A stretch of DNA of 64,000 bases from Tenodera sinensis (lineage: Eukaryota; Arthropoda; Insecta; Mantodea; Mantidae): the NCBI GenBank assembly GCA_030765045.1, contig CM060962.1, positions 141,699,298 to 141,763,297 of the forward strand. Reading direction: 5' to 3'. The translations under genes were made by a program, and so were the position numbers. This document shows positions 10,553 through 19,180 of the stretch, piece by piece (the stretch's first letter is position 1; each line of letters opens with the position of its first letter). The notes beneath the pieces were generated by a model, which was not told the origin of the DNA, did no database searches, and saw nothing but the letters and a program-made list of their open reading frames with translations.

Positions 10553-12364
10553 TCAGGGCACCTTCTGGATGCGGTAGACTACGTCGTTAATCCTCGTTAC
10601 CACTCGGTACGGTCCTTGCCATGGTTGTTTAAGTTTTGGGCAGCGTCCCTTAGTCCGGGTAGGGCGGTACAACCAGACCATGTCACCTTGCTGGAATCCT
10701 CGGCTGTTGGCTTGCCTGTCGTACCGGGTCTTCATGCGGTCGCTCGCCATTTGGATGTTCTGACGAGCCATCTCGTGCATGTCGTGGAGATGGTCTACTA
10801 GATTCTCCACATACTCGGCTGCCGGCTGTTGCGCTTCCGGGGGGCTCCCAAAAGCCAGGTAACAAGGGAGGCGTAGCTCTCGGCCGAACATTAGGCTTGC
10901 TGGTGTCATCCCGGTGGTGTCGTGTGTCGACGAACGGTAGGTCAGCAAGAACAGTGGTACCTTGAAGTCCCAGTCTCGCTGATGGCTGGCCACGACCTTC
11001 CTCAGGTGCTCCTCTAAGGTCTTGATGTATCTCCCGACCATGCCGTCCGACTGTGGATGTAGGGGTGTTGTGCAGGTCTTGTTCACCCCAAGTCTTTCCA
11101 ATGCCTCCTTCATTAGGTGCGACTCAAAATTGGTGCCCTGGTCGCTGTGGAGCTCTAACGGGACCCCAAAACGGCAGAACAGCTGTTCCACTAGGCAGTC
11201 TGTAATCGTCTTCGCCTCTTGGTTCGGGATGGCATACACCTCCGGCCACTTGGTGAAGTAGTTCACAGCTACCATCAGGTACTTGTTGCCTCGATCGGAC
11301 ACTGGGAATGGTCCAGCTATGTCGACGGCGATGCGTTTGAAGGGCGCTCCGACGTTGTACTGCTGCATGCGACCCCGGCTCCTAGTCTGGGGGCCGCGAC
11401 TCGCCGCGCACACGTGACATTGACGGCACCAGTTCTCAGCGTCTGCTCGGAGCCTCAGCCAGTAGTAGCGCTGTCGGAGTTTGTCGATCGTCCGGTTTGC
11501 TCCTAGGTGTCCACCCGAGGTACCGGCGTGCACTTCCTCCAAGACTTCCGGGACCTTACTTCGGGGAAGTACCAACTGCTCTTTCTGGGTCTTCCCATCA
11601 GGTGATTCCCATACCCGGAACAACACGCCCTCTTTGGTCTTCAACGAGTCCCATTGGGCCCAGTACGACTTGTATGTAGCGCTTCTGGGTGCGATGTCCT
11701 CCCAGGTTGGTCTCGTCCCTGCCTGCACTTCTCTCAAGAGTGGCCCCAAGTCGGCGTCCGCCAGCTGCTCCCTCCTCAGGCCCGCGCTATCCCATCCATC
11801 CGCAGGCACTGCCGTGACCACTCTGACAGCTGCGGTACGCTCCTTCTCTTCCACTCTTGCGAATTGGCCGCACTCTTCTGGGCAGGGTCTTCGGGACATG
11901 GCGTCTGCGTTGCCGTGGCTCTTCCCTCTGCGATGTTCGGAGGTGAAGTCGTACTCCTGCAACCTCTGGACCCAACGGGATGTCTGGCCCTCCAGGTTTC
12001 AAAAGCTAAGTAGCCAGGTTAGGGCGGAGTGGTCTGTCCTCAGGTGGAATGGCTGACCGTACAGGTACTTGTGGAAGTGCTCCAAGGTCTTCACTACCGC
12101 CAGTAGCTCTCGTCGGGTGACACAGTAGTTCTTCTCTGCCTTGGACAACGTCTTGCTGTAGTAGGCTATCACCCGCTCGTGGCCGTTCTGGACTTGGGAT
12201 AGGACGCCTCCAATGCAATGGTCGCTGGCGTCGGTGTCCACAATGAAGGCGTCGCCTGGTTGTGGGAATCCCAAAATAGGAGCACTGCAGAGCGTCCTCT
12301 TCAGCTTCCGGAAAGCGCCTTCGGCGTCCTTCGTCCACACATAGGGTCGATGTTCTTCCGTCAG
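10553..12364 (-). pseudogene. pol: Gypsy pol part 2: RNase H and integrase
   Basis: RNase H at 12364-11999 shows VDTDASDHCIGGVLSQ and LRTDHSALTWLL. A single TGA at 11999-12001 interrupts it, and the frame continues (EYDFTSEHRRGKSHGNADAM, catalytic Asp present). Integrase follows: HHCC zinc finger (HAGTSGGHLGANRTID...CRQCHVC), catalytic core Asp in AVDIAGPF and Asp in HSDQGTNFES. The third catalytic residue, Glu in the usual DGMVER context, is Gly here (codon 11033-11035, DGMVGR). A GPY/F-type tail (GPYRVVTRINDVVYRIQ) ends the frame at 10553. The stop and the Glu loss predict no active integrase. Confidence 0.92.
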
Positions 12365-12418
12365 GCGATTTGGATTTGGATTTGGTTTAAGGGCGCTCAA
12401 CTTCTAGGTCATCAGCGA
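12365..12418. mobile_element. 50-bp insertion with 4-bp duplication inside pol
   Basis: GCGA occurs at 12365-12368 and 12415-12418. Between them lie 46 bp beginning with two TTTGGA units and ending AGGTCATCA. Skipping 50 bp joins the RT tail to the RNase H frame. The insert brings stop codons and a frameshift. I recall similar GGGCGCTCAAC...GGTCATCAGCG blocks in repeats of large insect genomes, so this may be a fragment of a mobile repeat. Confidence 0.7.
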
Positions 12419-14095
12419 GTGAGAGGTTTGGCGATGCTGGAGAAACCCTTTATGAAGCGGCGGTAATAACTGCACAGGAAACTGCAGTTCTCGCTTATCC
12501 TTTGGGCGAGGCCAATCTCTCACGGCGTGTGTCTTCTCCGGATCCGTGGCCACTCCGGTTGGTGAGACTATGTGGCCCAAGTAGTTGACTTCCCTGCGGA
12601 AGAGCTGGCACTTCTTGGCGTTCAGCTTTAAGCCGGTCGCCTGCAGTCTCTGTAGCACCTTGGTCAGTTTGTCAAGATGGTCTTCGAATGTCTTGCCGAC
12701 GATGATGATGTCGTCCAGGTATAACAGGCAGGCGTCATAAGTCAATCCTCTCATTACTGACTCCATGAGGCGTTGGAAGGTAGCTGGTGCGTTGCAGAGA
12801 CCAAAGGGCATAACTGTGAACTGCCAAAGCCCTTGGCCTGTCGAGAATGCGGTCTTCTCCTTGTCTCTCGGGTCTAGAGTCACCTGCCAGTAACCCGATT
12901 TCAGGTCCAGGGTTGAGAACCACTGCGCACCAGAAAGCGTGTCCAGGGAGTCGTCAATCCGGGGTAAGGGGAAGCAGTCCTTCCTGGTGACGGCGTTCAG
13001 CTTCCTGTAATCTACGCAGAAGCGTAGCTCGCCATTCTTCTTCTTCACCAGAACTACAGGGGAACACCAAGGACTGTCAGACTCTTCGATCACTCCCTTG
13101 GTTCTCATGTCCTCCAGCATGTCTCGTACCGCCGCTTGTTTAGCCAACGGAACGCGTCTAGGTGGTTGCCGAATAGGCCGGGCGTCTCCGGTGTCGATGT
13201 GGTGAAGCACTCGGTCCGTGCGGCCGTAATCGCTGCTGCCTTGGCTGAAGACACGCTGACATCGTCTCAGCAGTTGTTGGACCTTCTCTCTCTGTTCAGC
13301 GGTCAGGTGGTCGGCCGCCCTCTCCAGTAAGACTTCCAGCCGGGGCCCCAGGTATTGCGTCGGCACCGGCTCCTGGGTCTTGTCGATTGGTGTTACGCTG
13401 ACCACGGGATCGCACGTCCCCAACTCCGTCCCGGCCTGGACGTCGTGATCGGTGTCTGTTGGGTTGAGCAGTCTCACCGGCACCACCTCTCGGCACGGCA
13501 ACAATGTCCCGGCTACACAGAGCCCGTGCACATGCGTCTTCCGGTCCAGCAGCATGTTCTTGCGCTGGCCTTCCAGTCGCGCCGTCACTACCATCTCGCT
13601 TCTCGCGGGGACAACTACGTCTTCCCTGAGAATGACCCTGCAGATTCCAAGGCGTTCTTCGGGGTGCCGGAGCATTACTTCCTCTCCCTTAAGCCGCAGA
13701 ACCTTCTTGCCGATGTCGACCGTCGCCTCGTGGCTCCTGAGGGCATCCAGTCCCAGTATCACCTCCTCAGCCACCTCCACGACGAACACCCACAAACGCA
13801 AGACACTTCGCCCCAAGGTCAACTGCAGCAGGGCCTCCCTCTCCACAGGCAAGGTGTCACCCGATGCCGTCACTAGTTGGTACGGTCGGCTCGGTTTTCT
13901 CGACGGCAAGCCCCTGGCTACGTCAAGTCTGATAACAGTCACGGCTGCTCCAGTGTCAACAAGCACGCGGCACGGCATCCCTCTCACCCAACCGTCCGCG
14001 ATGAGGCTGTCATCCATCCGTCGGCTGACGGCGCGCAGTGTCACTCGAGGGGATGATGGTGATGGCGCCGACGAGCCCCTCGCCACGCCGGCCAT
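12419..14095 (-). pseudogene. pol: Gypsy pol part 1: protease and reverse transcriptase
   Basis: Begins at the ATG 14095-14093, overlapping the gag stop as TAATG. An aspartic protease (RVLVDTGAAVTVI, catalytic Asp in DTG) is followed by a spacer (EEVILGLDALRSHEATVDI). The RT then shows SPWCSPVVLVKKKNGELRF, LDLKSGYWQV, MPFGLCNAPATFQRLM and the catalytic YLDDI, all in one open frame to about 12480. There the frame shifts by a small deletion and SYYRRFIKGF continues in another frame until the 50-bp insertion. The catalytic domains are otherwise complete. No -1 or +1 fusion with gag is needed because pol has its own ATG. Confidence 0.92.
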
Positions 14096-15055
14096 TACTC
14101 GTTTTCCGGCTGCTCTTCTTGGTGCCGGCAGTCTCTCATCAGGTGTCCCGGCTGGCCACACCCCCAACACACGCCACCTGGTCTTCGTCGGCGTCCCTGG
14201 ACTGGTCTGCGGTCTTCATCCTTAATGCGGCCGTTAGTGCCTCGTGGATGGTCTTGTAGTCGCCGAGCATCAGGCGTTGACGTATCTCGGCATCGCGTAC
14301 CCCGTCGACGAAGGTATAGGCGGCTTCTCGGGATACGAATTCGGAGGGGAGGTCGACCAAGGCTTTGCTGGCCAGCTGTTCGATTGCCAGGGCGAACTCC
14401 TGCAGCGTCTCCACTGGCAGTTGCATCCTAGATTTCAGTTGGCTGCGGTAGGCTGCGGCTAAGCGGTGGTTTCCGAACCGGTTCTCCAGGGCCTCCCAGA
14501 TGTCCTTGGGCGCCGCCGCTGTCTGGACTGCATTCAGCACCTCTGCGGCTCGTCCCTGGAGGCTGGCTATCAGCTGCGCGGCCTCTTCTTCTGGCGACCA
14601 TTTGTTGTGCTTGGCCACTGTGCCGAATTGACGGCGGAAGACCTCAAACGTTGACGTGCCATCGTACTTCGGTGGTTTGACGCGCGTCGATGTTGTGTCG
14701 CGTGCTGGAGCCTCGGCCTTGTAGTTCTTGAGCTTTTCACTAAGCATCCCTTCCACCATTGCATTTAGCTCCTTGGCGCTACCGTCGACCCTGTCTTCGA
14801 GAACGCTAAGCCGTTCCCCGACATTCTCCAGGGCGTCAACGCGTTGGCCAAGGTCCTCCATCTTTCCACCAAGCTCTTCCACCTTTCCACCGAGCTCTTT
14901 CACATCCTTCCTTACGCCAACCAGTTGCTCGTCAATTTTCGCCGATAGCTCCGTTTTCAGCTCTCTTTCAGCTCGGCAGCGAGGTTGTCGTTTGCCGTCT
15001 TCATCTCTGCTTTCAGCTCTTGTAAAAAGCTCACCAATGTAGCCTCCATCGTCAT
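14095..15055 (-). pseudogene. gag: Gypsy gag with two frameshifts
   Basis: Starts at the ATG at 15055, 20 nt after the LTR. Domain order: short basic/helical N-terminus; a heptad coil (VKELGGKVEELGGKMEDLG, about 14900); the capsid-like region (PPKYDGTSTFEVFRRQFGT to ALTAALRMKTAD); then one CCHC zinc knuckle CWGCGQPGHLMRDC at 14128-14169. The coil lies in a different frame from the ATG (break near 14960-14980). The knuckle is two bases out of the capsid frame at a GTGTGT run near 14170, which looks like a dinucleotide gain. The stop TAA (14097-14095) overlaps the pol ATG. Gag forms the particle and binds element RNA. Confidence 0.85.
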
Positions 15056-15057
15056 AT

Positions 15058-15073
15058 CCCGCTTCTGACACCA
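15058..15073 (-). promoter_or_regulatory. Candidate primer-binding site
   Basis: Immediately after the 5' LTR (one-base spacer) the minus strand reads TGGTGTCAGAAGCGGG. A TGG start is usual for a primer-binding site pairing to a tRNA CCA end. I do not assign the tRNA. Confidence 0.6.
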
Positions 15074-15074
15074 G

Positions 15075-15449
15075 TGTGACTTTGGTGGGTGTAAAGTAAA
15101 GAAGACAGATGTAGTCGAGATAAAGAAACACTTTTATTTCCGTAAATAGTAACTTTGTACACTCGTTGCAAGAGCAAGAAAGTCTTTACCGATTCACCAA
15201 CAGCACGGCTCCGAATTAGTAACACAAAAACTGTCCCTTCTCACACTTTACCGCTATTTATATCTCCCAGGCACTATTCTGGAAACTTCAGGAAAGTTCA
15301 GTTATTATTGCGGTGAAATACAAAGCAGAAAATTCCAGAAGTCTCTATCCCTTTCTCTCTTTCGGCAAGCGCCCCAACAATGCGGCCATTCTCTGTCTCT
15401 TCCCTTCGGCTCCTTTGCGGTAGTGCCGACAATAATGCGATGGGCGACA
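15075..15449 (-). repeat. 5' LTR of the Gypsy element
   Basis: Element-sense 5' LTR (TGTCGCCCATCGC...AAGTCACA). It differs from the other LTR at about three sites. On the minus strand the coding region begins 20 nt beyond its end. Confidence 0.95.
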
Positions 15450-16002
15450 ATAGTCTGGGGTGGGGGAATTTCTTGAAACTTTGTGTCACATCCTTGGAAT
15501 ATGATGAACTTAAATACCACGTTTGGTATATAACTGACTTTTCGTTTTTGAGTAACGCTGTTCACAGACACAGACCTTTTTCTAAAAATGCTTTCTTTTG
15601 GATTCAGGATTCTAAAAACATGTATTTCCTGAGAAATCATGGTATTGAATTTTTGGATAGAATATTATACTTTCCCTACTTAGAGCACATAGTAAAGAAG
15701 GTAAAAATGTGTTTGGAGCAGTGGTCTTAGTAAAGAATGACTCGTGCAATTTTACATATTAATGAAATCTCATCAACATTTAGCAAACTTTTATAACAGA
15801 GCTATGATATATTACATATACCTAACAACTTTCTGTTTCTTCTACTGCCAATCAGTGAACTATTGAAATGCAGTTCTTCTGTAGTATATAGACTTTCACT
15901 AAGTTATGAATTGTGATATTCAGGCTGGGTTCCATAAGAAAATACCTCAGAAGCTACACATTATGTTAAGCCAATAGAAACAACAAAAATGGATAAAGCT
16001 TT

Positions 16003-16291
16003 TGTTTTGCTGTGTTTAACACCCCCTTTTACTACTATGGCACAGCAGTTGTTGTTGTAGTGTTTAACGCCCGCTTTTACTACTACGGCACCACAGGCGG
16101 TGACACTGATGATACATGGAATGAAGATGGAGCACCGGTGGAATGAGATGGTGGGGGAAACCGGAGAACCTGGAGGAAACCTGCCCCAGCACCACTTCGT
16201 CCACTATGAATTCCACATGCTGCTGCCTGGGATTGAACCCAAGCCACTTTGGTGAGAAGCGAATAGTCTAACCACTCGGCTATGGCGCGGC
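16003..16291 (-). mobile_element. tRNA-derived SINE (family I), copy 1
   Basis: Flanked by TGGATAAAGCTT at 15991-16002 and 16292-16303 (12-bp TSD). The minus strand has a pol III promoter: A box TAGCCGAGTGGTTA and B box GGGTTCAATCCC, then a body, then a 3' tail of CAA/AAC units. The 3' end is partially duplicated (a second 'tgtttaacaccccc...tactatggcac' block at 16011-16043). It shares about 250 bp with the SINE at 48117-48366. Confidence 0.9.
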
Positions 16292-16303
16292 TGGATAAAG
16301 CTT

Positions 16304-16833
16304 GTAAGCTCCATTCACAAGGTGTCGACAATTATCTCAGCAATAAAAAGATATAATGAACCTCAGTGAATGTTGATGGGATAAATGTTACCTGCCAGTC
16401 TGTTGGACTAGTGTGACAACTGCTGGTCTTGCATTCTCGAAGCGCTTGGTAGAAATTGGACACAGCTATTAAATAACAATGTGCATTATTCACCCTTAAC
16501 ATAGCAGATATTGGAAGCACTGACCATATTGTCTTATACATATTTCACAACTTATGAAACAATCATTCACATGATTAGTTCTTGTACACTAATGGACTAA
16601 TTGTGTTATGTTTTGTTCAAGCTCCTCAAGTGTATGAGGATTAGTGACATACACTTTATTTTTCAGTGATCCCCATAAATTAAAGTCGCAACACATTAGA
16701 TCTTGGGATTCAGGACACAAACCCTTGCTTTTTAAGTCTTTGGGTCACATATATGAAAATTCCCTCATGGATTCATTGGGAGTATGTGACATTATCCTGC
16801 TGAAAATAATATGCTGTTACAGATTCTTTGTAT
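16304..16833. other. No gene recognised
   Basis: AT-rich unique-looking sequence between the SINE and the first LTR of the next element. No motif seen. Confidence 0.55.
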
Positions 16834-17350
16834 TGTGATGCTGGCCGACAGTGACAGCACATTAAAGTTAGCCTTGATCAAATCACATCATACCACCGGG
16901 CAGTGAGTAAACACCTAACAATGGTGCAGCAGAACAAGGAGTTTCCAAAACATACATGAGGCTTCTGGCCGCTAGATTGCTTGTGAAAGGTTTGAGAAAG
17001 ATCCGTGCTACGTCATTCCTGATATAAAAGCTTGTGGGATGACAAGAGAAGCAAATAGTTGTAGGTTTGCAAATGGGATAGCTGTTAGCAGTGCATGTGT
17101 ATGTACAGGCACTGTAGTGACAGAACTGTATATCTCAACAGGTGGTTGGGACATTGATATGTCACGTCAAAGTTATTGTGAGAAGCAATTTTAATGAACA
17201 TGATCGCCGAAGACAGCAGTTTGTTAGAGAGAACTGAAAGACAGAAGTGTGTGTATCAAGGTTATGAGAGGACTGAGCAGCTCTGAGTTGCAAGGTCATG
17301 AAAAATTGTAGACTATGTTAACAATAAAAGCATAACTGTTTTGTGCTTCA
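16834..17350 (+). repeat. 5' LTR of the deleted Gypsy-like element
   Basis: Aligns by eye with 18608-19023 and 24392-24530, many substitutions and small indels; the last part (after 'gtgcttcagttt') is missing compared with the 3' LTR. Confidence 0.7.
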
Positions 17351-17370
17351 GTTTAAAGGTGATAACAAAA

Positions 17371-18500
17371 ATGTCTGAGACAAAGATGGAGCTATTGGTG
17401 AAGATAGACAGGCAACTTAGTCGGCATGAAGGAAGATGTGAAAGAACTCGGTAGGAAGGTGGAAGACCTCTACCAGCATGTTGACATCGTGGAAAGCATT
17501 GGGGAACGCCTTATCACCCTGGAAGGAGGAGTTGACAGTAGCGTCAAGGAATTGGCTGATGGGTGAGTGAGTTAGTGCAAACCTGAGGAGGGAGCACCTA
17601 GCAGGCAAGGTAGCAGTCTTGGAGGATAGAGGTGTAAGACACAACGGAGACAAAGGGCCAGCTCAGGGACATCTGCCAGTATCTCCTAGTGAAGTGTGTT
17701 GGGGATGTAACCTGGACATGTGAATAGCTGTCAAAGGGAAAGCCTAAGAGTAAGCAATAAACAAGTAAGCACTAACTCGGCATGGGGTACAGAAGAACCA
17801 TTGGAGCCACCCTATCAAGTGGCGCTGTGTGCTGCAGATAGAAGAGTGAAGGACATCTTCACAGACGCATGGATACAAGGGAAGCCGCGCTGGGTACTAG
17901 TGAACACGAGTGCAGCCAATGACTGCAATTACAACATGTGTCTGAGTACATGCTAACAAGGAAATTAGATCAACCCTAAGAAATAGTGGCACTATCAGAT
18001 GACACCTTGTCCCTGGAGGAGGCCTGGCTGGAGTTGGACTTGGGGTAGAGCATTATGGGTCTGTGGGTGTTCGTCGTGAGGGTGGCAATGAGGTGTCACT
18101 AGGTCTGGATGCCCTCAGGAGCTATGAGGCGATGGCTGACATCAGCAGGAGGGTCCTGCAAGTCAGACAAGACGAGATAGCTCTAAAGGCCCAGCAAGCA
18201 TCTGGAGGTCAGCAGATTGACGCTGGAGGAGATTGCAGTTGGGCCCACCAGGAGCAAGATGGCTGCTAAGGTGTACCAGAGAGGTTGGGGTTCAAGGAAC
18301 CCCATGGATCATTGTCACGTTGTGTATGGGATAGCATGTCAACATATCTGGGTGAAGGGCAACCGGAAGACGACCCATCACAACCGGCAAGGTTGCAGTA
18401 GGATGGCAGACACTACACTGCCCTGCCTGGAGCAAGGGGTGCTACCCAATAACATTGCCATGGGCTGTGCCACATTGAAAAGTGGTTTGATGGCGAAGTC
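17371..18500 (+). pseudogene. Gag coiled coil and protease relic
   Basis: An ATG at 17371 starts MSETKMELLVKIDRQLSR. After a frameshift comes MKEDVKELGRKVEDL...GERLITLEGGVDSSVKELAD, closely matching the gag coil of the 10095-15449 element. A large deletion removes capsid and knuckle. At 17830-17930 a protease-like segment reads WIQGKPRWVLVNTSAAN; the catalytic DTG is replaced by NTS. At 18080-18200 SLGLDALRSYEAMADISRRV matches the post-protease spacer. Stops and shifts throughout; clearly dead. Confidence 0.75.
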
Positions 18501-19059
18501 TACCACACCCAGAGCCTGCCCTGAGGAAAGATGCTGGTAGTACATTGGGACAGTCTAGCCAAATATGACGGTGCTGGTTGGGACAACCAGCATTGGGGAG
18601 GGTGCAGTGTGATGCCAGCCAACAGCCCATCAAAGTGAACTGAAGTCAAGCTACATCACATCAACAGGATGCAAGTGAACATCTAACAATGGAGCGGTGG
18701 AACAAAGTTTCCAGAACGTTCGCAAGGCTTCTGGCTGATGGATTGCTTCTGAAAGGTTCAAGAAAGATCTGCACTATGTCATTCCTGGTTTAAAAGCTTG
18801 CAGGACAATGAGAGAAGCGAATAACTGCTGGTTCATGAACAGGACAGCTGCTAGCAGTGCATGTGTTGTACAGTCGTCATAGTGACAGAACTGTATATCT
18901 CAACAGAAGTGGTTGAGACACAGATATGTCACATCAAAGTTATTGTGAGAAGCAATTTTAGTGAGTATGATTGTCAAAGCCAGCAGTTAGACAGCGAGAA
19001 CCGAAAGACAGAAAAGTTGTGTCTAACCGGGAAAAAGTTTGAATCAGCTGAGGAATTTA

Positions 19060-19180
19060 ATGTCGTACTGGCAAGTTTGTCATGCTAGCTTAGTGGTTAA
19101 AGCTGTCGCTCAATAAGCGGAAGATCTGTGGTTCAAATCTTGGCTATGGCATTTAATTTTTCAGTCCTGATTCCACCTCC
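19060..19180 (+). mobile_element. tRNA-like SINE (family II) at LINE-B 3' end
   Basis: Plus strand has an A box TAGCTTAGTGGTTAAAGC (19086-19103) and a B box GGTTCAAATC (19130-19139), about 45 bp apart, followed by TATGGCATTTAATTTTTCAG. A second copy in reverse is at 38815-38945. Both share the segment before the A box (GGCA(A/G)GTTTGTCA-like) and the T-rich tail. It is a tRNA-derived repeat, not a tRNA gene: the acceptor and D stems do not pair well. Confidence 0.65.

Larger units (their letters stand above)
10095..15449 (-). mobile_element. Gypsy-type LTR retrotransposon, 5.36 kb, inside repeat R
   Basis: Complete element: 375-bp LTRs at 10095-10469 and 15075-15449, flanked by the 4-bp duplication ATAG (10091-10094 and 15450-15453). 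LTRs start TG and end CA. The coding strand is minus: gag, then protease-RT, RNase H, integrase. The LTRs differ at about three positions (near 10105, 10167 and 10191 of the left copy), roughly 99% identity. The internal region has several coding lesions: two in gag, a frameshift and a 50-bp insertion at the RT/RNase H junction, a TGA, and loss of the integrase catalytic Glu. It therefore inserted recently but is defective. Confidence 0.96.
9497..15733 (+). repeat. Dispersed repeat R, copy 1, split by the Gypsy element
   Basis: Non-coding repeat of about 0.85 kb present three times in the same orientation (also 38946-39782 and 50884-51725). Its 5' part is 9497-10094 and its 3' part 15450-15733; the Gypsy element sits between. 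Shared landmarks are the GACTTTCTCTACTC-like start, a 'tttgtctatct' block, and the 'ttcacagaca...cctttttctaaaaatgct' block near the end. This copy is the most diverged. It carries no plausible coding frame and no poly(A). Confidence 0.8.

Noticed and set aside
11481..12056. 191-codon plus-strand ORF
   Set aside because: Antisense shadow of the RNase H/integrase region of the Gypsy element; no domain of its own.
13452..14225. 257-codon plus-strand ORF
   Set aside because: Antisense shadow of the protease frame; GC-rich codon bias leaves the opposite strand open.
19086..19145. tRNA gene
   Set aside because: Repeated at 38.85 kb with shared flanks beyond the tRNA-like part, and stems pair poorly.
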